This document shows positions 34,212-42,795 of a stretch of 64,000 bases of DNA, piece by piece (position 1 is the stretch's first letter; the number at the start of each line of letters is the position of its first letter). The notes under the pieces were generated by a model, which was given only the letters and a program-made list of their open reading frames with translations, searched no databases and was not told the origin of the DNA. The stretch covers positions 2,418,001 through 2,482,000 of the forward strand of contig CAVXSP010000001.1 of assembly GCA_963764505.1 (NCBI GenBank), given 5' to 3'. Made by a program: the position numbers and the translations under genes. The stretch comes from CAVXSP01 sp963764505. GTDB taxonomy: Bacteria > Acidobacteriota > Vicinamibacteria > Vicinamibacterales > SCN-69-37.

Positions 34212-35099
34212 CTACCGGACGACGCCAACCTTCGCCAGCGTCTTGGCGACGTTACCCGCGCCTGGCATCCGGACGAGAGTGTACCCTGTTGCGGTTTCTT
34301 CTGAGTTGCCGTGGACGACGATGACATCGCTTTCGCTATCGTCGACGACGAACCCATCCTTATCCTGAAACTCGATCTTTGCACTGAACGCGTGAGTCGC
34401 AGCGCCTTTGTTACGAAGCGTAAGCTTCCAAGCGTATTTCCACCACTGATCGTTTGACTCCGTGACCCTCGACTCAACCGAAACAATCTCCCAGTCAGCG
34501 GCGACTGCCGTACCAGTTGCGCTCGGACTGGGTGCGCTGGCGGCGACCGGAAGTCCTGACGCCGATTTGTTCGACTCAGCGAATCCAATAAACTGAGGTA
34601 GACCATACTTCAGCGACAGCCGCTTCTGCTCAAGCATAGCGAGGGACTGCTGAAGGGTTGCGACGGTCGCCAGCGACATCGCCAGAACTACGCCGCCCGA
34701 GTACTTTGCAACCTCGGCTTGGCCTGCAGCGATCTGTGCCTTTGTGCTCGCGATTTCTTGCTCGACGGCCGTGAGCACGCCAGCCGTGCCCTCTGGTAAG
34801 GTGAAGGGCTTGCCGTCCACGGTGTAGCGCAGGGCGATATTGAGGTCGCCAGCCGTCGCGCGCTGAGCAAGCATCGCCCTGGTCTGCTTCAGTGTCGCCA
34901 GTCGAGCTTCAATCAGGGCCTTTACCAGCCCCCCCGTACTTACCATTTTCAGAGTCGGCTTCCGCAATCTGTGCATCAATCGCAGCGATTTCGGTTTTGA
35001 CTCTTGGGTCGGCTGGAACTGGGTTTGCGCCCACGCCAACGTAGCCCCTAACGAGGAAATGAGGAGAATAAACGCGGTCACCCGTGGTGAGTTGGCCAT
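34212..35099 (-). CDS. Secreted protein with duplicated helical repeat, two compensating frame changes
   Basis: Start ATG 35099 with a signal peptide ending at LAWAQ. The body contains a repeated unit of about 45 residues: the second copy reads EIASTKAQIAAGQAEVAKYSGG and continues to LEQK. The matching first copy (EIAAIDAQIAEADSENGKYGG) lies in a different frame between about 34935 and 35035. The annotated frame therefore seems to be shifted and restored there, one change falling in a run of seven G at about 34930. The C-terminal 100 residues look like a beta-sandwich (WWKYAWKLTLRNKG, AKIEFQDKDGFVVDD). Function unknown. It is cargo of the integrated element. Confidence 0.6.
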   Translation of the reverse strand: MANSPRVTAFILLISSLGATLAWAQTQFQPTQESKPKSLRLMHRLRKPTLKMVSTGGLVKALIEARLATLKQTRAMLAQRATAGDLNIALRYTVDGKPFTLPEGTAGVLTAVEQEIASTKAQIAAGQAEVAKYSGGVVLAMSLATVATLQQSLAMLEQKRLSLKYGLPQFIGFAESNKSASGLPVAASAPSPSATGTAVAADWEIVSVESRVTESNDQWWKYAWKLTLRNKGAATHAFSAKIEFQDKDGFVVDDSESDVIVVHGNSEETATGYTLVRMPGAGNVAKTLAKVGVVR

Positions 35100-35279
35100 C
35101 TACTGGTTCCAATGCCGTCCCTGTGAAGGGAATAGACCCGTGAGGTGCAAATCCTAACACCGTCCCGACGGAACGCGACAAGGGAGGGTCGCCAGGGCAT
35201 AAGCTACCCGATAGGCTTCCGCCGCTCGCAAAACGCCGCGTCGGAGCGCCCGGTCGAGACCGAATCGTCAAATTCTTTA

Positions 35280-36176
35280 GAGCGCGTTTCAAAACTCCGT
35301 TAGCGGCCCTGGTACGAAGACGCGCAGCTTGGTACGGTCGGGCATGTCTCAGGCCCTCATCGATGATGCGATCTGGGCGCGCCTGGAACCGCTGATCCCG
35401 AAGCGGCGCCCGAAGCGTGGCCACCGGCACGGCCGGATCCCGATTCCGGACCGCGACGATTCTGACCGGCATTCTCTTCGTCCTCCGCGCCGGCATCCCC
35501 TGGCAGATGCTGCCGCAAGCAAGATGGGCTGCGGGTCGGGCAGACGTGTTGGCGCCGCCTGGTCCGGTGGCAGCGCACCGGGGTGTGGCAACGGCTCCAC
35601 GAGACCCTGCTGGCCGAGCTCCGTCGCCGCGGGCGCCTCGACCAGCGCTGGACCGTGATCGACAGCGGCTCGGTTCGCGCGGTGCGCGGGGGAAAAAAAC
35701 TGGACCGAACCCAACCGATTGCCGCAAGGCGGGTTCCAAACACCACCTCATCACCGAGCGCGCGGCGTCCCACTCGTCGCGCAGGTAACGGCGGCGAACG
35801 TCAACGACATCACGCACCTGGACCCGATGGTCGATGCCCTGCCGGCGGTGCGCGGTCGTCGCGGGCGCCCGCGCCGCAAGCCCCGGACGCGCTGCAGGGC
35901 GACCGCGGCTACGACTCCCAGCCGCATCGTGACCGCTTGTGGGCCCGCGGCATCCGGCCCGTCCTCGCTCAGCCGACGCACCCCGCACGGCAGTGGCTTG
36001 GGCACGTCTCGCGATGGGTCATCGAACGCACCATCGCCTGGCTGCATCGCTTCCGCCGCCTCACCGTCCGCTACGAACGCCGCGCCGACGTCCATCAAGC
36101 CTTCCTCACCCTCGGCTGTGTGCTCATCTGCTGGAACTATCTCAAAGCCCCGCGGAGACTGTTTTGAAACGCGCTC
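35280..36176 (+). mobile_element. IS5-family insertion sequence
   Basis: An 897-bp element bounded by perfect 16-bp inverted repeats, GAGCGCGTTTCAAAAC at 35280-35295 and its complement at 36161-36176. TTA flanks both ends (35277-35279 and 36177-36179), a plausible 3-bp target duplication. It encloses one broken transposase gene. Inserted within the tRNA-Gly element. Confidence 0.9.
35344..36167 (+). pseudogene. IS5-family (DDE) transposase, frameshifted
   Basis: Segments in different frames together give one transposase: IDDAIWARLEPLIP from ATG 35344, then ILTGILFVLRAGIPWQMLP, then WQRLHETLLAEL with DQRWTVIDSGSVRA (first catalytic Asp region), then GSKHHLITER and VPLVAQVTAANVND, and finally GDRGYDSQPHRDRL and WVIERTIAWLHRFRRL (catalytic Asp and Glu). 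At least four frame changes are needed over 820 bases, so the gene is not expressed as a single product unless assembly errors are involved. Programmed frameshifting usually needs only one shift. Confidence 0.85.
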
Positions 36177-36187
36177 TTAGGAGAAGT

Positions 36188-36231
36188 TGGAGGCGCCGCC
36201 AGGAATTGAACCGGGAACGGAGGTTTTGCAG
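36188..36231 (-). pseudogene. tRNA-Cys 3' fragment
   Basis: On the minus strand the sequence reads an anticodon loop CTGCAAA (anticodon GCA, Cys), a T-arm around GGTTCAATTCC, and an acceptor end GGCGCC followed by T and CCA. T at position 73 is diagnostic of tRNA-Cys. The 5' half does not pair, so only the 3' half is present. Such fragments are left when elements integrate into tRNA genes. It starts 12 bases beyond the IS end. Confidence 0.6.
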
Positions 36232-36490
36232 GGCGCTACCGCGTCCTTTCGCTGCCCCTGTCAGGTACCAAGGACTTAGCGGAATTGCTCCGAAAAACGG
36301 CGACCTTCGCTCTTACGACGACTACGAGGATTACGCAGGCTTTGTCCCTGACGGGGACAATTTAGGGACAGGGACTCCCTACGGAAGGGATACACTCACT
36401 ACCTCCATGACCGTCGTCGGCTTCCCTGTTGTCCACAACCAGCACCGCGGCTCTGAGATCCTTTCCGGATGCTGTGTGCGAGGCTCGCTC

Positions 36491-37102
36491 ATGAAACGAA
36501 GTGTCTGTGTCGTGATTTCGCTGTTCGCCCTCTCCAGTGGTGCCTGCCATAGCAACTCCACGACGGCCACGACACCGACCCCGACACCAACCACGGTATC
36601 GCTCACCGGCACAGTCACTGCGGTTGACGCAGGCGCAATCGCGGGAGCTCTCGTCAAAATCCTAGATGGTCCGAACGTTGGGATGTCAACAACCACAAGT
36701 AGTGCAGGCATCTACTCTTTGACTGGCTTGACGGCAGGCAACGCCAATCTTTCTGCCTCTGCCTCCACGACGATCTACGACGAGGTCCGGCTCGGCGTGT
36801 TGATAGACGGCACGAACACCTTGAATTTTGTCTTTGCGGTGCCAGCTTGCAAGACGAATAACACGGCAATGGTGACCTTCGGTAACCGGTCTGCGACGGC
36901 AACACAGGACATCATCTGGGACGGCACTCAACTTTTTGTACTCGGACTGGGGCAGACGAGACAGCGGATCACGAGTGCTGCGGGCGTGGCGCATACCCTA
37001 CGGTTCAAGATAGACGGCACTGCGACGCTCGCTTGCGCGGATTCAACGCCGATCCTGGCTCTGTGCTCGAAGAACCGCTTAATCACCTGCTCTGCCCCAT
37101 AG
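36491..37102 (+). CDS. Lipoprotein with carboxypeptidase-regulatory-like (CarboxypepD_reg) domain
   Basis: A 203-residue protein from ATG 36491. It has a signal peptide with lipobox LSSGAC, a Thr/Pro spacer, then a Greek-key-like domain (VSLTGTVTAVDAG, then SAGIYSLTGLTAGNANLS) as in CarboxypepD_reg/TonB-plug regions. The C-terminal part has paired cysteines (CADSTPILALC). Probably a surface lipoprotein; function unknown. The 36232-36490 leader holds short GGGACAGGGA/TCCCTGACGGGGA repeats that can pair, but no gene. Confidence 0.65.
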   Translation: MKRSVCVVISLFALSSGACHSNSTTATTPTPTPTTVSLTGTVTAVDAGAIAGALVKILDGPNVGMSTTTSSAGIYSLTGLTAGNANLSASASTTIYDEVRLGVLIDGTNTLNFVFAVPACKTNNTAMVTFGNRSATATQDIIWDGTQLFVLGLGQTRQRITSAAGVAHTLRFKIDGTATLACADSTPILALCSKNRLITCSAP

Positions 37103-37197
37103 AGGTCACGGTTTCACACTGAAGAAGTTTAGGCGGTGACCGCGGGCGGCGAGGAGCGGCAGATCGGCTGACCCCTGCTATTGCCAGCCCGCGAGAA

Positions 37198-37561
37198 ATG
37201 ATAGGGAACTTGCGCGCGATCGCCTTCGTCTTGTCCGACCTTGAAACTGGCAGTCTGCTCGGCCACGCGCTCGTCTGCCAGGAAGCTCGGTACGTTTCCA
37301 TCGCTGACGCTGTTGCGGGGCCGCTCGAACGCCTGCACGCCTCGCCGCAACAGTGGCGCGCGATGGCCTCTGACCTGACGCTCGGCCTCCCTCCGACGCC
37401 GCTGCCGGCCGATGGTGCGTTCGCCCGGCTGCTCGTGCACGACGGCAGGCGCCGAAGCACGGTGCTTCAGCAGCTTGACGGAACTCGACGTCAATCCCGC
37501 GACGCCGGCCGAGACGGCGCCGGCACTCGACAAGTTGCTGCGCGGGCTGGCCTGTCAGTAG
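37198..37561 (+). pseudogene. Hypothetical protein, probable frameshift
   Basis: ATG 37198 gives AIAFVLSDLETGSLLGHALVC and SIADAVAGPLERLHASPQQ, which looks like coding sequence. A shifted frame from about 37460 gives LTELDVNPATPAETAPALDKLL to the stop at 37561. Together they would make about 120 residues. The last segment resembles the spacing of helical effector or regulator tails but no family is recognised. Low confidence. Confidence 0.35.
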
Positions 37562-37666
37562 GGACTGAAGATGCAGCGGCGTCGGCCACGACGGTGACGG
37601 ACTTTCCTGCTGCACCTATCGCGGCAAGTCGTGCAGAATAGGCCTGCTCACACCGAGAGGCCCTGA

Positions 37667-38505
37667 ATGAGATTTCGCGCCAGCCTTCCTATTGCAGTCA
37701 TTGTCCTGTCAATCCTGGTCTCGCGCAGGATGTAGGCTCGCTGAGTGGGGCGTATCGTCGAAAGGAAAATGCCTCCACGTATCACACGAAGGGCTGCCCG
37801 TTCGCCAAGTAGGGCGGCTGGGAAATGGTGTCGGTAACCATTGGCGAAATACTCAACGGCAGTCTGCAGCCGTGCAGCGTTTGTCATCCGGACAAGGATC
37901 CGGCGATCAAGGGCGCAATCGATGCCTATCGAGCGAAAAAGAAAGACGAGGACGACGCCAAGGCCGCCGTGGCAGCCGCGAAGGCCACCGCCGACGCCGC
38001 GGCCAGAAAATCCAAATGGCCAGCTGACGTCAGCCCGTCCAAAGTGTACCGAAGGAGCACAGATGCGACGACCTATCACACGTCGGATTGCCCGTTCGCC
38101 GGAAATCAAAGCTGGGTGATGGTCGCGGTGACACCGGCGGAACTTGGCTCAGGCAAGCTTGAGCCTTGTACCGTCTGCCGTGCACTGGACAATCCGAGCA
38201 TGCGCGCGCTTGTCAGCAAAGCCACGGACGATGCCCGTGCAGCAGCCGCGGTGGCCGCGAAAGCCAAACGGGACGCGGCCGCAGCTGAGCTCCGCCGGCG
38301 TGAAGCTGAACCGCTGACGCGTCTGCCTGAATCTCGTGTCCGGAGCATTCTGACCGCAGCAATGACGAAGGCACAGAACAACGTCACAGTCTTCGATAAG
38401 GAAACGGCGACCGCCTTTTCCGCCGTTGCGCCGGACTACCGCGGTACGGTGACGATTCTTGTTCAGGAAGGACTCACAGTTCTTGCGACGGGCTCGGTCG
38501 CTTAG
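37667..38505 (+). pseudogene. Secreted protein with two Cys/His zinc-ribbon-like repeats, broken
   Basis: A signal peptide starts at ATG 37667 (SLPIAVIVLSILVS). A frame change near 37728 leads to YRRKENASTYHTKGCPFAK, then an in-frame TAG at 37810, then GGWEMVSVTIGEIL and LQPCSVC. A second intact copy follows: TYHTSDCPFAG, WVMVAVTPAEL, LEPCTVC. The H-x3-C ... C-x2-C spacing is like the small Ada-type or nuclease-associated zinc-binding domains. An Ala/Lys-rich coiled region separates the copies. The best uninterrupted frame is 37825-38505. Confidence 0.6.
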
Positions 38506-38577
38506 CTGCATTTCGTCGCGCGCGAAGCGACGAGGAAGTTTCAGCCCATGCCGGTAACGACATAGAGCGACGCTGTT

Positions 38578-38859
38578 ATGATAGGCATCAATCCAACGCG
38601 TATTGATAGTCCCGACATCGAGAAGGTCATTGTCCAGCGAAACGGCGTGACGGTGGCGCTGACCGCTTCGAGTCTTAGCCTGCGACAACTGACGTCGAGC
38701 ATGGGCGCCAAGACACAACTTCACGCGGGCACCGTGAGCTTCCCGCTCAGCGCGTTAGAACCTGGAACTGGCGTTTCGGTAAAGATTATCCTCGTGCCAG
38801 CGACAGGCAACAACATCATCCGGACGTACGGGTCGATTGATCTCAGAGCCTTTCAATAA
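38578..38859 (+). CDS. Small beta-rich hypothetical protein, possibly the detached C-terminus of the preceding gene
   Basis: 93 residues, ATG 38578, predicted all-beta (VIVQRNGVTVAL, LHAGTVSFPLSAL, VSVKIILVPATG). It has no signal peptide, although such content is typical of secreted proteins, and it begins 72 bases after the broken zinc-ribbon gene. It may once have been part of that protein. Function unknown. Confidence 0.4.
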   Translation: MIGINPTRIDSPDIEKVIVQRNGVTVALTASSLSLRQLTSSMGAKTQLHAGTVSFPLSALEPGTGVSVKIILVPATGNNIIRTYGSIDLRAFQ

Positions 38860-38945
38860 GGCAGGTCGTCGGAAGCGTCTATGCGTGCGCTCGCCTTCCT
38901 GGCCGGACAGTAGAAAGATCCGGTCGCGCCGAATCGGCAGGTCCA

Positions 38946-39173
38946 TTAATGAACGTGCGCCGACGGCACGAAGAAGCTCGTCAACTCGGGGTGTAACGCC
39001 GCGCACGCCAACTCGACCGATGCCGGTTCCGCCCGGGTCTGCTTCCAATCGAGGCCGGAAAGATCGATCGTGAGCCAGCCGGTGGCGTCGAGTTCGAATC
39101 TCGCTTCGCGGGCGACCAACCAACGCAGTAAACATGCGGCGGCTTCGATTCGGCTGGTCGAGTGATGCGTCAT
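38946..39173 (-). CDS. Small element protein, unknown
   Basis: 75 residues from ATG 39173, which overlaps the TGA of the fibre-like gene (ATGA). Sequence is helical at first (RIEAAACLLRWLV) and then beta-like (ARFELDATGWLTIDLSG). No family recognised. It is the last gene of the capsid module. The stretch 38860-38945 between it and the opposite-strand gene shows nothing. Confidence 0.55.
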   Translation of the reverse strand: MTHHSTSRIEAAACLLRWLVAREARFELDATGWLTIDLSGLDWKQTRAEPASVELACAALHPELTSFFVPSAHVH

Positions 39174-39469
39174 TGCGCGCGCCCTTCCTTGCAGACAAGG
39201 CGCCAACCCGCCGGATCACTGCCCGGCCGCGCGGACGTCTTCTGCGAACACAACCACAAGCCGCCGTTGCGTCTACAGAGCTGGCCACCGCTGTAACACT
39301 TGCCAGCAGTGAAGGTGCCCGCGTACTCGACGCTCGGCCCGCGCGCCTAGACGGCCGCGAGGCGCCGCTCGAGCTCGGCGATGCGCGCGTCGCGCTGGAC
39401 GAGCCGCTGGTGCAAGGGCGCCGCGATCGCGCGCGCCAACTGTTCGGCCTTCTCGCACGACGTCGTCAT
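39170..39469 (-). pseudogene. Coiled-coil plus carbohydrate-module/fibre-like small protein with internal TAG
   Basis: ATG 39469 overlaps the capsid gene stop (ATGA). Residues 1-40 form a coiled coil (RLVQRDARIAELERRLAAV), then a TAG at 39347-39349. The same frame resumes with EYAGTFTAGKCYSGGQLC, GGLWLCSQKTSARPG and WRLVCKEGRAQ to TGA at 39170. The second part resembles the Trp-rich beta modules seen near phage tail and capsid proteins. The downstream gene overlaps by ATGA, which shows that the reading frame across the TAG is the ancestral one. Confidence 0.6.
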
Positions 39470-40368
39470 GCAGGGCTGCCCGTGGGCAAGACGAGGAAAC
39501 TGACCGAGCCGGGCCGCACGGACCAATTCAAACACCGCGAGATTTTGAACGCGGTGAGATCGTTTTGATAGAGCGAGATCAGCTCCGTCGGCACGGGGTC
39601 AGCCGGGGATCCGAGTGCCCCGAAGTGAGCCCACGGGCGCGCTCGTCATTTCCAAGGCGCTCGCGTCGGAGATCGCGACGTCGATGGGCGCCGCGGCGAA
39701 CGCGATTTCAGCGAGGTCGGCGAGCGTCACTTGATGCGACGGCGCATTCGGCGCCACCACAATCGGCAGGCCGAGCAAACTGCGCGGCACGTCGGCTGCC
39801 GCGCCGAGCGCGGCCGCGATGATCGCCAGATCCTTCAGCGACGCCAGCCACGCGAGGCCTCGACCGCTCGTGCTGATCGCTGCGATCAGGGATCGCAGAT
39901 CGTCGGCCAGATTCGACATGGCGGTGATCTCGGTGCTGCCGTCACTGGCCGTGATCGACGCGGGCAGGCCATCGACGGCGGTGACCGAGGGATCGAGAAA
40001 CACCATAGATTCGGCGCGCCCGTGCGCCGCCAAAGCCGCATCGCGAATCGTCGGTTCGGCCACGCGCGCACGGAGCAGCACATTGGAAAACACGACGATG
40101 CTCCCCACGAGCGCGGGCTTCAACATCAGCGCGTCGAAGAGAAAGGAAACCGGGGGAATTGCCCCGCCTTCGGGAATCCACCCGCCCGCGGTGCCGCTGT
40201 CCAACTGCCGAGGCGTCTGCACAGCGAATGGGATCGGCCGCATGCGGTGGCGCGCCGCCTCCACGGCCGAGTCGCCGGCCAACAGTTGCGCTGTCGCCGG
40301 ATCGAAAATCCCGAGCGACTGCAGGTCGCGCGAGAGCAAGAGCGCCTCGCCTGCTCTGACCCGCTCAT
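39466..40368 (-). pseudogene. HK97-fold-like phage major capsid protein, frameshifted near both ends
   Basis: From ATG 40368 (MSGSEQA), one frame change near 40345 leads into LLLSRDLQSLGIFDP. The core includes GGWIPEGGAIPPVSFLFD, LVGSIVVFSNVLLRARV, then AHGRAESMVFLDP and GLPIVVAPNAPSH, which match the N-arm, E-loop and A-domain regions of HK97-type capsids. A second change near 39620 gives ELISLYQNDLTAFKISR and NWSVRPGSVSF, the usual capsid C-terminus, ending at 39466. Total about 300 residues, without a scaffolding domain or protease. An encapsulin is less likely given the phage-like neighbours. Confidence 0.7.
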
Positions 40369-40389
40369 CCCGCTGCCCGCAGCCCGTCT

Positions 40390-41872
40390 TTATTGACGAA
40401 ATCGTGGTTTTCGCATGTGTCCCGGCTTGGATCGTGGGACACATGCGAATCCGGCCAGATGAGGCCGGGAAACATTGGGGTTGGGACACTGGGACACATA
40501 GGAAGGGAGATATCGGGCGATCGCCTCGGAGCAGGGCTCGCGGCGGTAGCCGCGGAGTCGCCGCCAGTCCGAGAGCCGATGGCGATCGGAGTGGACGCCG
40601 AGCGAGCCAAGGAGCCGGGCGAGCCCGCGCTCGGTCAGGGCCCGGCCGTGGCACACGTCGCCCACGGGCGATCCGGCTGGGCCACCAGCGCCGCGACGAG
40701 ATCGCCGACGGGATGATCTAGGCGTCATCGTCTGTCAGAGTACTCGGCCATGTCGCGGAGCAGCTCGACGACGGCCTCGGCGTCCTCGGCCTCTGCGCCG
40801 GACAGCTCGACGGCGGCCGCCGGGCCTGTTCCGGCCAGTCTCCGCCGGCGAGATCCGCGACGGCGAGTAGCGGCCGCCAGCAATCGGCTGCCCGATAGTG
40901 CAGCGTCGCCGGGACGTCCGGGTCCGCGACGCGCACGGCCGCCAGGTGGTCGAGCGCCCAGCGGCGCCATTGACGACGAAGGGGCGCCTGGTCATCGCGC
41001 AGGCGGTCCGCACGGAGTCGATCGATGGGCTCATCGGGCCGGCGTCGCCGGAGCGTCACCACGATAGATCGATCGAGGATAGTACTGGCTGGCCGGCCGA
41101 TCATGGAGATTGCGCGCGCGCCGAAACAGGGTATGAGCTGCGGCTCGTGCGTCTCCGCGGCGCAGCGCAGGGATATACGCCGTGGCGCGCGTGTGGCCGG
41201 CGCACATGATCCCGCGCAGCTCCGAGGACTCGTCGCGCAGCCAGTGTCGGCCTAGTCCGCGAGCAGGGTTGGGCGATGCGTCGCGATCGCTCGGGCGAGC
41301 ACCGCGCCGGTGAGATTGCTGGCTGCCAGCGCCCGCGGCACGATCCCGCTGAGCAGCGTCAGGAGCTGCGTCTTGCCGGAACGCATGGTCGCGGCAGTCA
41401 CAAGCAGGATTGGCATGCACGCGAGTACGTCAATGAGGTAGGTTGCGGCCACCCAGAGAGCGATGCCGAGCGCCTGGGCCTGGGTCATGACGACATAGCG
41501 CCGTATCAGCGCGGCGGTGCCGTCGAGCAACACTGCACCCGACACGGACTCGACCGAAGGTTCGTCGTCCGTCAAAGTGATAGCGTAGGGCGTGGCCTCG
41601 TGGGACTCCGCACGCGCTGGCAGGATCGCGGTCGTCTGGGACGGCGGCGCCAACGCGGCATCCACCATTCCTGACGGCACCAGCGGATAGCGGCGACGAA
41701 TCATCGCGCGGATAGTTGCGCGTGTGAGCCGGTCGGCGTCGAGCGGGATCGACTCACGCACGCGCAGGAGCGCCCTCTCGATCTGCTCAGCCGTCGCGTC
41801 CGCATCGAGTGCCTCAATGGCCGCCAGATCTGCGACAGACGCGAGCGGCAGCCGGTCCGCCGTCGGCGCCAT
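40390..41872 (-). pseudogene. DUF3631-type primase/helicase ATPase, broken
   Basis: ATG 41872 starts an intact 206-residue stretch with Walker A-like TMRSGKTQLL and HRPTLLAD, ending at TAG 41252. Other frames continue the same protein: LRDESSELRGIMCAGHTRA, then DRSIVVTLRRRRPDEPIDRL, AADCWRPLLAVADLAGGDW, VELLRDMAEY, and TERGLARLLGSLGV. These are consecutive DUF3631 segments, a domain common in element-encoded primase-helicases. At least one nonsense and four frame changes are needed. It would have driven replication of the element. Confidence 0.78.
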
Positions 41873-41919
41873 GCTGGCTCAGTGAATCTCGCGCGCGTCG
41901 GGCGTGCCGTCCCGGCCGT

Positions 41920-42159
41920 TCATCGCGCGCTCGGCCGGGACGCGATCCAAACGTCGAGATCGCTTTTCTTCCAGGCGACGGTCTGCACGCTCAAGCGCAC
42001 GGGCGTCGGAAATAGCCCGCGCCTGGCCAGCGCATAGATCTGCGAGCGCGACAGGCCGGTGATGCTGCAGACGTCCCGCCGCCGATACAAGATTTCTTGC
42101 CGTGCGAGGTCATCGGCGCGTTGTCGCGCTCGGCGTGCTCGCTCAGATATCGTGTTCAT
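41920..42159 (-). CDS. AlpA-like / excisionase-type DNA-binding regulator
   Basis: 79 residues from ATG 42159. The core (YRRRDVCSITGLSRSQIYALARRG, FPTPVRL, VAWKKSDLDVWIASR) is the MerR-like winged helix-turn-helix of AlpA proteins, which control integrase expression or act as excision factors in P4-like elements. Intact. Lies between the unknown protein and the primase, as in many satellites. Confidence 0.88.
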   Translation of the reverse strand: MNTISERARRARQRADDLARQEILYRRRDVCSITGLSRSQIYALARRGLFPTPVRLSVQTVAWKKSDLDVWIASRPSAR

Positions 42160-42231
42160 TTCCCTCGTCCTTCTGTGGCTCTGTATGAGCCGGCGAGGAC
42201 AAGGGTAGACGGCGACTTTGACAGCAGCTTG

Positions 42232-42795
42232 CTACTGTCGTGATCTTAGCGTCTGAGTCCGGCGCTCGATCTTGCGGCGGTCGAGATTTGGAAGCTGATT
42301 CTGGATGTAGGTCGCTGGCGAGCGCCACTGATTCTGTAATTCATCGCTCTGTTGCCAGCGTCGGAGATACTTCGCGATCGGCGCATCGTCTTGTGCGGCC
42401 TGCTTCGCGATTTGGGCACCGCGCACGAGTCCGCCTCGCTTCGACAGTTCGACGCGCACGGCTCGCCGAGTCGAGTCGTTCGCGACCATCCCGAGTAGCA
42501 GGGCCTGATAGGCCGCCAGCGCGGCATTCTCGTTCGTCAGGCCGAGATGCCGCCGCGTCTGCGCGACCAACACCAGCGACAGCATGGCATTTCTCGCCTG
42601 TTGCCGCTGCCGGGCGGATCGTTTGCGAGTCTGGACCTTGCCGGCGAGATGTTGTTCGACGAGGAGGGGATCTGTGGGATAGCCAATTCCCCGCAGGATA
42701 GCGCGCTCGGCGGCCTCGATAAGCGCGAGTAGATCTGTCACGAGCTTCTGTTCGAACTGCCACCGGGCGAACTGGTAAGGAGTGGCGGGGATCAT
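42232..42795 (-). CDS. Element-encoded helical protein, unknown
   Basis: 187 residues from ATG 42795, which overlaps the integrase TGA (ATGA). Mostly alpha-helical, basic and Gln-rich (RKRSARQRQQARNAM, KYLRRWQQSDELQNQW). Hydrophobicity is low, suggesting a nucleic-acid-binding or replication-accessory role. Intact in one frame. No family recognised. Position between integrase and alpA suggests a control function. Confidence 0.6.
   Translation of the reverse strand: MIPATPYQFARWQFEQKLVTDLLALIEAAERAILRGIGYPTDPLLVEQHLAGKVQTRKRSARQRQQARNAMLSLVLVAQTRRHLGLTNENAALAAYQALLLGMVANDSTRRAVRVELSKRGGLVRGAQIAKQAAQDDAPIAKYLRRWQQSDELQNQWRSPATYIQNQLPNLDRRKIERRTQTLRSRQ

Noticed and set aside
39466..40368. Encapsulin nanocompartment
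   Set aside because: Same fold class, but location in an integrase-bearing element and coupling to fibre-like genes favour a phage capsid; no cargo enzyme adjacent.
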